DNA of 31,147 bases from an uncultured Bacilli bacterium (lineage in GTDB: Bacteria > Bacillota_I > Bacilli_A > RF39 > UBA660): NCBI GenBank assembly GCA_934096535.1, contig CAKOMC010000015.1, positions 1-31,147 of the forward strand. The letters run 5' to 3'. This document shows, piece after piece, positions 8,001 through 15,700 of the stretch (position 1 is the first letter of the stretch; each line of letters begins with the position of its first letter). Position numbers and translations under genes: made by a program. The notes beneath the pieces are model-generated. The model was not told where the DNA came from. It made no database searches and saw nothing but the letters and a program-made list of their open reading frames with translations.

Positions 8001-10849
8001 CTATAGTAACTTAAAAGTGAATTAGTATCGACCATATCAGAAGTCTGGGCTTCTATTCTTATCTTTAGAGTTTTTTTATCTAGTTTTTCCCAATCTTGAT
8101 GTCTAGCAATCACACTTACCATAGTACTGTTGAAAGTATTTAAGACGGCTGGTTTATGTTTAATTTTAACCATATCAAGTAACATAATGTTATCTTGTTC
8201 TTTATTTAAGAAGGCTTTATCTTCACTAGATAATTCTTGTTTATCAATGATTTTATTATAAATAGATATTAACTTATCACCATGTGTCTTCATATACTCA
8301 TTAGAATATAAATATTGTCTAATTAAAATAGTATAATCTTCCATTATCAAAACAGCCTGTTGTCTACTTATCTTACTACCATCTTCGCTATTATAATAAG
8401 TACCATCTTTTTTGCGACCAACAGGTAAGAAAACAACATATTTACCATCTGGACTTAATTTATCAGCAAGTATTTTTTCAATACCCTGACTTTGTTCAAC
8501 CGTTCGGCATAATTGTTCATACTTAGAGAAGGCTTTGGCTTTTTTCTCTGGATTATCAATTACCAATATTCGCTCGTACATCTCATCTAAAGTTCCATCG
8601 CTTTTGTAAACGTAAAGAGGATTTATAAATTTGGGATTAGACAAAAGTCCAGCCTTGATGGCTGATTCTAAAGTTTCATTAATGGCCAAATGTTTATTTA
8701 ATTCAATTTCTTCATCAGAATAACCAAAATATCTTGCCCAGTAAACAGCCATATCTTTATCCTCACGGTCACGTTCAGGGGTGGCGGTTAAACCAAGGAC
8801 TTTAATATTCTCTTGATCTTGATTTACCATTAATTCATTAACAAACTTTGACCATTCCGGAGCCCCGCTTCGATGGAGTTCATCTAAGATAATAAAATCG
8901 TATTTATCATTATATTTATCTTTTAACTTATTAGTTTTCTTATCTTTTAAATCTTGATAAGTAGTTAAAGTTAAATTAGGAAACAAAGTATGATAATCCG
9001 TATAACCAAAGAACTCATATATATAATCTTCAATCTGATTTAAAATTATATCATTAGGAGCGATATAAAGCATTTTAACATCTTTACGTTCTAACATTTC
9101 CGATAAGGCTAAGAAACTTTTGCCCGAACCAGTTGGCATAACTGCGGTAGCAAAGTTCTTTTTAGCAAAAACTTTTTCTGTTTTTTGATAAGCCGTTCTT
9201 TGCAGTTTTCTTAATGGTAAATTGTATTCTTTTAAATTATTATAACCAATATAATCTTTTAACTGGTCTAAAATAATATCAGAATCATTCGTAAACTCTT
9301 TGCGATTGGCTATTAAGGAAGCAAACATGGAAGTAGCAATCGAACCATCATCGCTTAGGGCTTTAACTTTTTCATAATAATCCATGAAATTATGACTTAC
9401 TAAAGCATTAACTATCTTTCTTCTTTGCATCTCATTAAAGTTAGTCTTAAGATTCAAAGACTCTAAATCGATGGCATCAATTAAACCGTTGGCATACCAT
9501 TCTTCTTTATCTTGAGGCTTTAATTCTTTATCACTTATATATTTAGTAAATAGAGTATTAAAAGCATTTGTGGGATTAGTAAATAAATTATACATATCTT
9601 GGACTTGTAAATTGTTAACATAATCATAAAGGCTTTGATAATTTTTAGGTAAATATAAAGCCACGGTATCACTTACTTTTAGGGCATGATTACCACTTCT
9701 AGCCATGATAGTGGGTTCAATCCCTAAAGAATTATCTAAAAGACTTTGCAAAGTTGCGTTGTATTTAAAATTATTACCGAGTATTTGGTTTAATAAATTA
9801 ATGGAGTAAAAACTTCTTAGTTTTGCTTTTACTAAATACATGGAATTTAAATATAATTCTTTAGCCTCTTTATAAGAGATTTTACCTTCAGTTAAATTAT
9901 ATAAATTATCTAAACTTAAATCCAATTCTTCTGGATTAAAATGACTATAATCTACTTCTTTTGTACTTTGTCTTACTTCTTCTAAATGAGTAATCAAGTA
10001 ACTTTTTATTTCCTTAATTTCTTCTGTTTCCGGTACTTGTTGGATAATAGCCATTATCTCAACTAAAGAAGTTGGCATTTCCACAATTTTTTCTTGGGGT
10101 ACTTCTTTATAATATTCAAGTTCCCGAGAAGAAAAAGCCGAACCCATCGTTTGAATCACAAAGCGATTAGTTTTACCTTTGACAACCTCAAAATCTAAGA
10201 CATCTAAGAGCATAACTAATTTATCTTTAGCTAAATTCTCGGTATCACTATAACCTTCATAAGGCTTACTTTTAATAAATTCTAACCCGTTTTGAAACTC
10301 ATCATTAGTTTTATCAATATATTCTTCGGGTAATGTTTTCTTTAAATTATCTAATTGTTCCTTAGTAGAAATATTTTTTAAAGACTCAATATAATACTTT
10401 TGTAAATCTGTTAAAGTATTCTGATGTTCTTCTAGATAAGTATTAACTCTTTTTAATATCTCTTCATAAATATATTTACCCGCATTAAAAGTAGTATATC
10501 CTAGTTCAGATTTAGGAACTTTAATAATAACATACTTATCCTCATAATCACTCCTTCCATAAGTTAAACACACATTAGCATCACTACTTAAAGAGATACA
10601 ATTAGTATCTTTATCATAATGGGTTTTAACATGATTAACCATTTCTTCTAAAGTAAGTTCTGATTCTTCATTATATCTATCTTTATGATTATAAAAAGTA
10701 CTGTCAGTAACTATTTTACTGATATGACCAGCCTCATCTAAAGTAGATTTATCTCTAATACCGGCCATATCTCTTTTATTTAAAGCCCTAAAAAAGTAAT
10801 AATAATTATCATCTTGATAACAATTAGTTATATTAAATAATTCATTCAT
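5060..10849 (-). CDS. Giant SF2 DExH helicase with ART-like N-terminus and six 111-aa C-terminal repeats
   Basis: A 1929-aa protein. Residues 1-260 resemble an R-S-E class ADP-ribosyltransferase fold: FFRAL (R21), ISLSS (85-89), and an E-L-E at 243-245 in SSRELEYYKEVP; this assignment is inference. Helicase motifs are clear: Walker A MPTGSGKS (571-578), motif II DELH (656-659), motif III LTATPERD (from 687), and motif VI QQLGRCIHS (from 1006). Residues 1178 to about 1845 hold six units of about 111 aa; the four central ones (1289-1733) are nearly identical. A tail of about 70 residues (ending GISLETIINTYGKGETRK) is shared with the second copy at 12794-18502, as are residues 1-1177 at high identity. 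The GGAAGGA site lies 8 nt before the ATG. A role as nucleic-acid translocase in a defence or conflict system is inferred; no close named system was recognised. Confidence 0.9.
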   Translation of the reverse strand: MNELFNITNCYQDDNYYYFFRALNKRDMAGIRDKSTLDEAGHISKIVTDSTFYNHKDRYNEESELTLEEMVNHVKTHYDKDTNCISLSSDANVCLTYGRSDYEDKYVIIKVPKSELGYTTFNAGKYIYEEILKRVNTYLEEHQNTLTDLQKYYIESLKNISTKEQLDNLKKTLPEEYIDKTNDEFQNGLEFIKSKPYEGYSDTENLAKDKLVMLLDVLDFEVVKGKTNRFVIQTMGSAFSSRELEYYKEVPQEKIVEMPTSLVEIMAIIQQVPETEEIKEIKSYLITHLEEVRQSTKEVDYSHFNPEELDLSLDNLYNLTEGKISYKEAKELYLNSMYLVKAKLRSFYSINLLNQILGNNFKYNATLQSLLDNSLGIEPTIMARSGNHALKVSDTVALYLPKNYQSLYDYVNNLQVQDMYNLFTNPTNAFNTLFTKYISDKELKPQDKEEWYANGLIDAIDLESLNLKTNFNEMQRRKIVNALVSHNFMDYYEKVKALSDDGSIATSMFASLIANRKEFTNDSDIILDQLKDYIGYNNLKEYNLPLRKLQRTAYQKTEKVFAKKNFATAVMPTGSGKSFLALSEMLERKDVKMLYIAPNDIILNQIEDYIYEFFGYTDYHTLFPNLTLTTYQDLKDKKTNKLKDKYNDKYDFIILDELHRSGAPEWSKFVNELMVNQDQENIKVLGLTATPERDREDKDMAVYWARYFGYSDEEIELNKHLAINETLESAIKAGLLSNPKFINPLYVYKSDGTLDEMYERILVIDNPEKKAKAFSKYEQLCRTVEQSQGIEKILADKLSPDGKYVVFLPVGRKKDGTYYNSEDGSKISRQQAVLIMEDYTILIRQYLYSNEYMKTHGDKLISIYNKIIDKQELSSEDKAFLNKEQDNIMLLDMVKIKHKPAVLNTFNSTMVSVIARHQDWEKLDKKTLKIRIEAQTSDMVDTNSLLSYYSNSKNKAELAEFNKETNGKPKLLFVMDKLNEGAHLKGVKGIVWLRPLSVDSRILFYQQLGRCIHSYPDGHIFTEEERPIVMDLVNNINTVNLKRNQSPINDLEDLKTIINWINDNGGKLPNKNSNILEEKNNGLKLDVILYRYIKYFNNPEDLNNVKYKRVIEEILRLGSLIDLWNIKIDEPTRQRKVKESETEEEKFLQGFLQVESSVRDFVDLKEEIDELASPESTFNKIFNYLTILKEQGVDINNISRDDKLKVIKKDNNNYFQIIKIKNENGKDIIINKEEYNESGLICIGRYVNAFRQGKAYKDSKSPDLEADQISRLKTLNFIFDWEVDRVLNPRSFEDYVSFLKELQKSKDKTCRDINSIKKAEVVRIKKINNEYEFEFFANREEAKNKYGEDVETIGIGTVIYYSKRGKNNSGKDLTVEQIKQLRDVELRVVPEKERDPIIMPKSFDDYVLLLKEMQNAKDKTGRDINNIKSLKVVRITKINDEYEFEYFANKEEARKKYGEDVEVIGIGPVINYFKRGKNSSGKDLTVEQVEWLRDIGLMVVTEKERDLIMMPKCFDDYLLLLKVMQNAKDKTDRDINSIKSHEVVRITKTNYEYEFEFFENRKKAEEIYGKTVETIGIGQVIYWFKIRKLSSSGKDLNAEQIKRLRNIGLMVAPEKERDPIIMLKSFEDYVSLLKEMQKTQDKTGRDINSIKSHEVVRITKINDEYEFEFFENRKKAEETYGKTVETIGIGLVVSYFKRGKNSSGKDLTVEQVEWLRDIGLMVVTEKERDPIIMPKSFEDYVLLLQKLQENKIDINAIKDEDKIRIIKNDNGYDFKFIYIEKKKIKSKKVIVNKEEYFQEDLIAIGKKINNLRKGRYSSKTYLTIDQMQVLLSIGFKFNKGIEDKIYKQEICKNHNIDLKINDKIIERISKIELISKINYLEASNLELVDNAGKLIDIFSMSSSDIENNPRYGISLETIINTYGKGETRK
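5315..7318 (-). repeat. Six tandem 333-bp (111-aa) repeat units inside the first helicase gene
   Basis: Unit starts fall at nt 7318, 6985, 6652, 6319, 5983 and 5650, giving periods of 333, 333, 333, 336 and 333 bp. The four units between 6985 and 5651 are close copies at the DNA level; the outer two are diverged. Each unit begins with a (P/L)(K/R).F.DY..LLK block, contains YEFE(F/Y)F, and ends ETIGIG..I..FK..K.SSGKDL..EQ...LR.IGL. The last part matches the pattern of an HA domain (LG.WI...R..Y..G.LS.D.I..L..IGM). Confidence 0.9.
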
Positions 10850-10902
10850 AGTATTTATCCTTCCAATTTATTCTAATTAAATAATATCATATTTAAAGTC
10901 TT

Positions 10903-10934
10903 AAAAAAACTATCAAGTTTTATCTTGAATAGTT
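10903..10934 (-). terminator. Intrinsic terminator of the abiE operon
   Basis: On the minus strand a 10-bp stem (5' arm beginning at 10934 inside the abiEii stop region, one bulged base, arms AACTAT-CAAG and CTTGATAGTT) with a 6-nt loop is followed by seven T residues. It separates abiE from the downstream helicase gene. Confidence 0.85.
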
Positions 10935-11793
10935 AAGTTAGGTTATTAGTAATACTTATAAAGAAATCTTTACTCCAAATATTAAGACTGGTAGTATCTT
11001 TTATAAAGGGTAAGACATCTTCTTTAGCATCGCTATAATCAATTTCCGAAAACTTTTTTCTTAGTAATTCTTTTAAAGTATCTATATTAAAATCAGTATC
11101 AGCATTAATATAATTAGATGCGATTAATTTATTTTTTACTAAGTCTATATTAACACTTATATTATTAGCAAGAAAGAAGATGTAATCATATAAATCTCTT
11201 CCTTTGGTTCTAGTTTGCCAATTACGACACAAAATAGCATGAATTTTACCAGCAAATAAGGATTCTTTAGTATATAATTTTATCTCATGCGGACTTGGTA
11301 ATAATTTATAAACATTTTCGTATAAGGCACCACTTGGGGGATTAATATCTACTTCAAATTTTATTTTAATACTTTTTAAAATTTGACTATATTTATTTAA
11401 GCCATCATTAGGAAAAAATTTTAAAATATGTTCTAAAGTATCACCTTTTACAAAGGCGGAAGTGATATTAGAAGTAATATTTTTAGTTTTAGAACTTACT
11501 TCTAAATTTAGACCATACGCTTGGAGTTCATTTTCGATATAAGAAAAATATTTTTCTAAAGTAAACTCTAGATTAGGTTTTAAAAGAGAAAAATCTAAAT
11601 CTCCGGAAAATCTATCTAATTTATAAAAAATGCGTAAGGCTGTCCCACCATAAAAGGCGGCTTCATTAAAAAATCCTCCTCGAGATAAGCCGGCTAAAAC
11701 TATTTCTTGGATTATTTCTTTTAAAGCATTTATTTCATCATTAAGATTTTTTATTTCATATTTACTAAGCATTTGTTCAATAATATTATTCAT
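10933..11793 (-). CDS. abiEii: AbiEii-type nucleotidyltransferase toxin
   Basis: Toxin component of a type IV toxin-antitoxin / abortive infection pair. AbiEii proteins are nucleotidyltransferases of the DNA polymerase beta-like fold (known for the family; related enzymes modify tRNA or other acceptors). At 286 aa it has normal size. Motif I is GGTALR (49-54), followed by RFSGDLDF (61-68) with the metal-binding D65 and D67, the basic/acidic EVDINPPSG strand near residue 150 and the KGRDLYDYIFFL motif near residue 200. All expected catalytic residues appear intact. The start codon overlaps the end of abiEi by 8 nt, the usual antitoxin-first, translationally coupled order. Confidence 0.93.
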   Translation of the reverse strand: MNNIIEQMLSKYEIKNLNDEINALKEIIQEIVLAGLSRGGFFNEAAFYGGTALRIFYKLDRFSGDLDFSLLKPNLEFTLEKYFSYIENELQAYGLNLEVSSKTKNITSNITSAFVKGDTLEHILKFFPNDGLNKYSQILKSIKIKFEVDINPPSGALYENVYKLLPSPHEIKLYTKESLFAGKIHAILCRNWQTRTKGRDLYDYIFFLANNISVNIDLVKNKLIASNYINADTDFNIDTLKELLRKKFSEIDYSDAKEDVLPFIKDTTSLNIWSKDFFISITNNLT

Positions 11794-12376
11794 ATTTACC
11801 GCCTTTCATATATTTTGCTAATAAACTTACATTGGTTGCATGATATAACTTACTTAAATTTTCAATTGCCTCGGCATTAAGTTTAGAAAATTCTTCTTTA
11901 TCTATTCTTAAATCATTAAACAGCATATTTTCTAGGTTAGTATAATTTTTTAAGGGTTTTAAGGTATATAATTTATCACATAAAGCCTTTTCTTTTGTAG
12001 CTATTTGATAAGAATAATTACCTTCATTCCTTAGAATCACTTGTTCAGGATAAGCAAGAGATGGTATATCTCGATAAGTAAAAGTACCAAAATAAGTATT
12101 ATATTTCTTTTTCTTCTTTTTATTTAAAGTAGCACAGGTAACTACATTTACTCTTTCTGGTATTAAGCCATAATAAGATAAGGCATATTCAAAAGAAATA
12201 TAAGATGGTCCATAAATACTACTGGCAAGTAAATAGGCAGGAGTATTAGGATCAGTTTCATAAAGACCATTTACTATTTTAATTAAATTTCCTTTATTAA
12301 CTTCTCTTGTTAATTTAGTATCTTTATTAGAATAATTACTTAATTCATTTTTAATGATATCATTAGTTTTTAACAT
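11786..12376 (-). CDS. abiEi: AbiEi-type antitoxin and transcriptional autorepressor
   Basis: A 196-aa antitoxin with an N-terminal winged-helix region (about 1-60, including LTREVNKGNLIKIVNGLYET) and the family hallmark YISFEYALSYYGLIPE near residue 80. Members of the family bind inverted repeats in their own promoter and neutralise AbiEii without stable complex formation. Upstream in-frame codons reach 12424, but AGAGGTG 5 nt before 12376 fixes the start at MLKTNDIIK. A perfect 12-bp inverted repeat brackets the promoter -10 box just upstream, the likely self-binding operator. The gene lies between two paralogous helicase operons. Confidence 0.92.
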   Translation of the reverse strand: MLKTNDIIKNELSNYSNKDTKLTREVNKGNLIKIVNGLYETDPNTPAYLLASSIYGPSYISFEYALSYYGLIPERVNVVTCATLNKKKKKKYNTYFGTFTYRDIPSLAYPEQVILRNEGNYSYQIATKEKALCDKLYTLKPLKNYTNLENMLFNDLRIDKEEFSKLNAEAIENLSKLYHATNVSLLAKYMKGGKYE

Positions 12377-12381
12377 ATTTG

Positions 12382-12424
12382 CACCTCTTTTTATCATTAT
12401 ATAGTAAAAAGAGGTGAAAATCAA
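12382..12424 (-). promoter_or_regulatory. abiE promoter bracketed by a perfect 12-bp inverted-repeat operator
   Basis: Minus-strand -35 TTGATT (12424-12419), a 17-nt spacer and consensus -10 TATAAT (12401-12396). The arms CACCTCTTTTTA and TAAAAAGAGGTG (12405-12416 and 12382-12393) are perfectly complementary and flank the -10 box with an 11-bp centre. The proximal arm includes the abiEi ribosome binding site. The predicted transcript starts within the proximal arm, so the repeat acts as a DNA operator rather than an RNA hairpin. AbiEi is the likely ligand. Confidence 0.85.
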
Positions 12425-12435
12425 TGATTTATAAA

Positions 12436-12467
12436 AGCAAAAAACTGCTAAATTTCTTTAACAGTTT
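12436..12467 (-). terminator. Intrinsic terminator of the second helicase operon
   Basis: On the minus strand an 11-bp stem (arms 12457-12467 and 12442-12452, one G-U pair) is capped by a GAAA tetraloop and followed by a T-rich run. It starts 10 nt after the stop of the 106-aa gene and ends just upstream of the abiE promoter. Confidence 0.88.
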
Positions 12468-12476
12468 AGTAACTTA

Positions 12477-12797
12477 TTAGTCTTCTTTCATTTCTAAATT
12501 TATTGTAGTATCTATTATTTTATCTAAAATGGTCATATTAAGACCAATTCTTTTGATATAGTCTTTACCCATTTTACTTTCTAAGTAAGTTAAAACTTTA
12601 TTTAAGTAATAACTATCTAACTCAAAAATGTCTATATAATTAATTATAATATCTTCTATAAAGTAGAAGCCTTTATTTTTAAGTAAGTTATATATTTCAA
12701 TAAAGTTATTAGAATCTATTGATTTTAAATAATCTAAATTATAATTACTATATAAGATATCTAAATAAGTATCGTTTAAGTATTTATCAAATATCAT
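12477..12797 (-). CDS. Small acidic helical protein coupled to the second giant helicase
   Basis: A 106-aa protein of unknown function, near-identical to the 108-aa product at 4737-5063 and differing mainly at the C-terminus (EMKED against ELKEENY). The ATG overlaps the helicase stop in the same ATGA arrangement. Because the two helicases differ completely in their C-terminal arrays yet keep almost the same small partner, the partner probably contacts a constant part of the helicase (N-terminal region, motor or the shared tail). No domain was recognised. Confidence 0.85.
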   Translation of the reverse strand: MIFDKYLNDTYLDILYSNYNLDYLKSIDSNNFIEIYNLLKNKGFYFIEDIIINYIDIFELDSYYLNKVLTYLESKMGKDYIKRIGLNMTILDKIIDTTINLEMKED

Positions 12798-15700
12798 TTT
12801 CTCGTTTCTCCTTTACCATAAGTATTTATGATTGTTTCTAAAGACAAGCCATATTTTTCTTCTATGTCAGGATTACTCATACTAAAGATGTCTATTAATT
12901 TGCCAGAGTTATCAACTGGTGATATTTCCTTACTAATTAGGAATTTAATTTTACTTTGTAGTTCTAATAAAGATATACGTTGCAAAATATCTTTATTGAT
13001 TTTTTTATCAATAATAATTGGTGGCTCACTAGTTTTTAATCCTTCTAAATAAGTTTCAATATCCTTCTTGTTAACCTTGGCATCCCAGACCATGCCAATA
13101 GATTCTAACATTTCTACTTGACTTGGTAATAAATTGCCTTTTTTATATGCAGTACGTTTATTGGCTATCCATTTACAAAGATTTTCTCCTGATGATGTTT
13201 CATATTTTTTTGACACTAGCAGGTTGCCATGTTTATTGTAATACTCAACAGCTAAATTGTACCATTTGTTCCAGTTTTCTTCTTTATTAATTGATGCATC
13301 CCAAACCATGCCAATAGATTCTAACTTCTTAATTTTATCGGGTGATAAACTTCCCTTTTTATAGGCTTTGCGTGTATCACTTATCCATTGTCCAAGATTT
13401 TTTCCTGATGATGTTTTATATAGTGCTGGTGCTAATAGGTCGCCATGTTCATTACGATATTCTTTAGCCAACTCGTACCATTTGTTCCAGGCTTCTTCTC
13501 TATTAATTGATGCATCCCAAACCATGCCAATAGATTCTAACTTCTTAATTTTATCGGGTGATAAACTACCATTTTTATAAGCAGCACGTATAGTGCTTAT
13601 CCATAGTCCAAGATTTTCTCCTGATGATGTTTTATATTTTTTTGACATTAATAGGTCGCCATGTTCATTGTAATACTCAACAGCTAAATTGTACCAGTTG
13701 TTCCATTTTTCTTCATAATCAATTGACGCATCCCAAACCATGCCAACTGCTTCTAACTTCTTAATTTTATCGGGTGATAAATTACCATCTTTATAATCTT
13801 GACGTGCAGCGCTTATCCATATTCCCAAATTTTCTCCTGATGATGTTTTATAGCTGCCCGCCACTAACAAGTCACCATGTTCATGATAATATTCTTCAGC
13901 TAGTTTGTACATTCTATTCCATTTATATTCATTAACGTCCCAAACCATGCCAATAGATTCTAATTTTTCAATTTCATCTGGTAATAAATTACCATTTTTA
14001 TAAGCTTGACGTTCAGTGCCCATCCATTGGCCAAGATTTTCTCCTGATTTTGTTTTGTATTTGTATGGTACCAACAAGTCGCCATGTTCATTACAATATT
14101 CTTTAGCTAACTCGTACCATTTGGTCCAGGATTCTTTTTTATTAATTGATGCATCCCAGACCATGCCTATAGCATTTAACTTTTCAATTTTGTCTGGTGA
14201 TAAATTACCTTTTTTATAATCTTTACGACATTCGCTTATCCATTGGCCAAGGTTTTCTCCTGACTTTGTTTTGTAATCAAATGGCACTAATAAGTCGCCA
14301 TATTCATTACGATATTCAACAGCTAACTTGTACATTTTATTCCATTTGTTTTCTTGAGCGCTCCAAACCATGCCAATAGCATTTAACCTCCCAATTTGGT
14401 CTGGTGATAAATTGCCTTTTTTATAAGCAATACGTGTAGTATTTATCCACCATCCAAGATTTTCTCCTGACGGCGTTTTGTACTTGTATGGCACTAATAG
14501 GTCATCATGTTCATTACGATATTCTTTAGCTAACTCGTACCATTTGTTCCAGACTTCTTCAAGATTAATTGACGAATCCCAGACCATGTCAATAGCTTCT
14601 AACTTCTCAATTTGGTCTGATGATAAATCACCTTTTTTATAGACTTTACGGGCATTACTTATCCATGTTCCGAGGTTTTCTCCTGACTTCGTTTTGTAGT
14701 TCTGTGGCACTAATAGGTCGTCGTGTTTATTACGATATTCTTTAGCTAGCTCGTACCATTTATACCATTCATACTCTTTAACATACCAAACCATCCCAAT
14801 AGATTCTAACTTCTCAATTTGACCTGGTGATAAATCACCATTTTTATAGGCTTTACGGGCTCTACTTATCCATGTTCCGAGGTTTTCTTTTGCTAACGTT
14901 TGGTATCCTTGGGGGACTAATAAGTCGCCACGTTCGCTGTAATACTCACAAGCTAACTTGTACCATTTATTAAATGCTTCTTCTGGCAATGCTAATTCAT
15001 TTATTTCCAGTTCTAGATTTACAAAATCACTTACCGAACTTTCAACTTGCAAAAACCCATGCAAGAATTTTTCTTCCTCATCTTCGGTTTCTTTTATTTT
15101 TATTTGTCTTGTTAATTCATCTATTTTGACATTCCATAAATCTATTTTGGAACCTAGTCTTAAGATTTCCTCTATTACTTTTTTGTTTTTTGTACTATCT
15201 AACTCTTTTTGATTATTAAAATATTTAATATAACGATACAAAATAACATTTAATTTTAAAGCATAATTTTTTTCTTCTAAAATATTACTGTTCTTATCTG
15301 GAAGTTTATCATTATCATTTATCCAATCTATAATTGTTTTTATGTCTTCTAAATCGTTTATTGGAGATTGGTCTTTTTTTAAGTTAACAGTGTTTATATT
15401 GTTAACTAAATCCATTACTATTGGGCGTTCTTCTTCGTTGAATACATGACCATCGGGATAAGAATGGATACATCTTCCTAACTGTTGATAGAACAAAATT
15501 TTCGAATTAACACCTAATGGACGTAACCAAACAATCCCTTTTACTCCTTTTAAATGAGCTCCTTCATTTAATTTATCCATAACAAATAGTAACTTTGGTT
15601 TGCCATTGGTATCTTCATTAAAATTATCTAATTCTTCTTTATTTTTACTATTACTATAGTAGCTTAAAAGTGAATTAGTTGAAACCATATTGGAAGTCTG

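Noticed and set aside
10886..10916. Promoter for the first helicase (TTGATA and TATGAT on the minus strand)
   Set aside because: The spacer is 19 nt and the -35 lies within the abiE terminator stem. It is possible, but not strong enough to list as a feature.
13368..14219. Plus-strand ORFs of 67-70 aa that resemble each other
   Set aside because: They are antisense shadows of the HA repeats; their similarity comes from the repeated coding sequence on the other strand, and they lack ribosome binding sites.
13082..14974. Regularly spaced repeats of about 207-216 bp that could suggest a CRISPR or satellite array
   Set aside because: The period is a multiple of three and every unit translates into an HA domain in one continuous reading frame on the minus strand.
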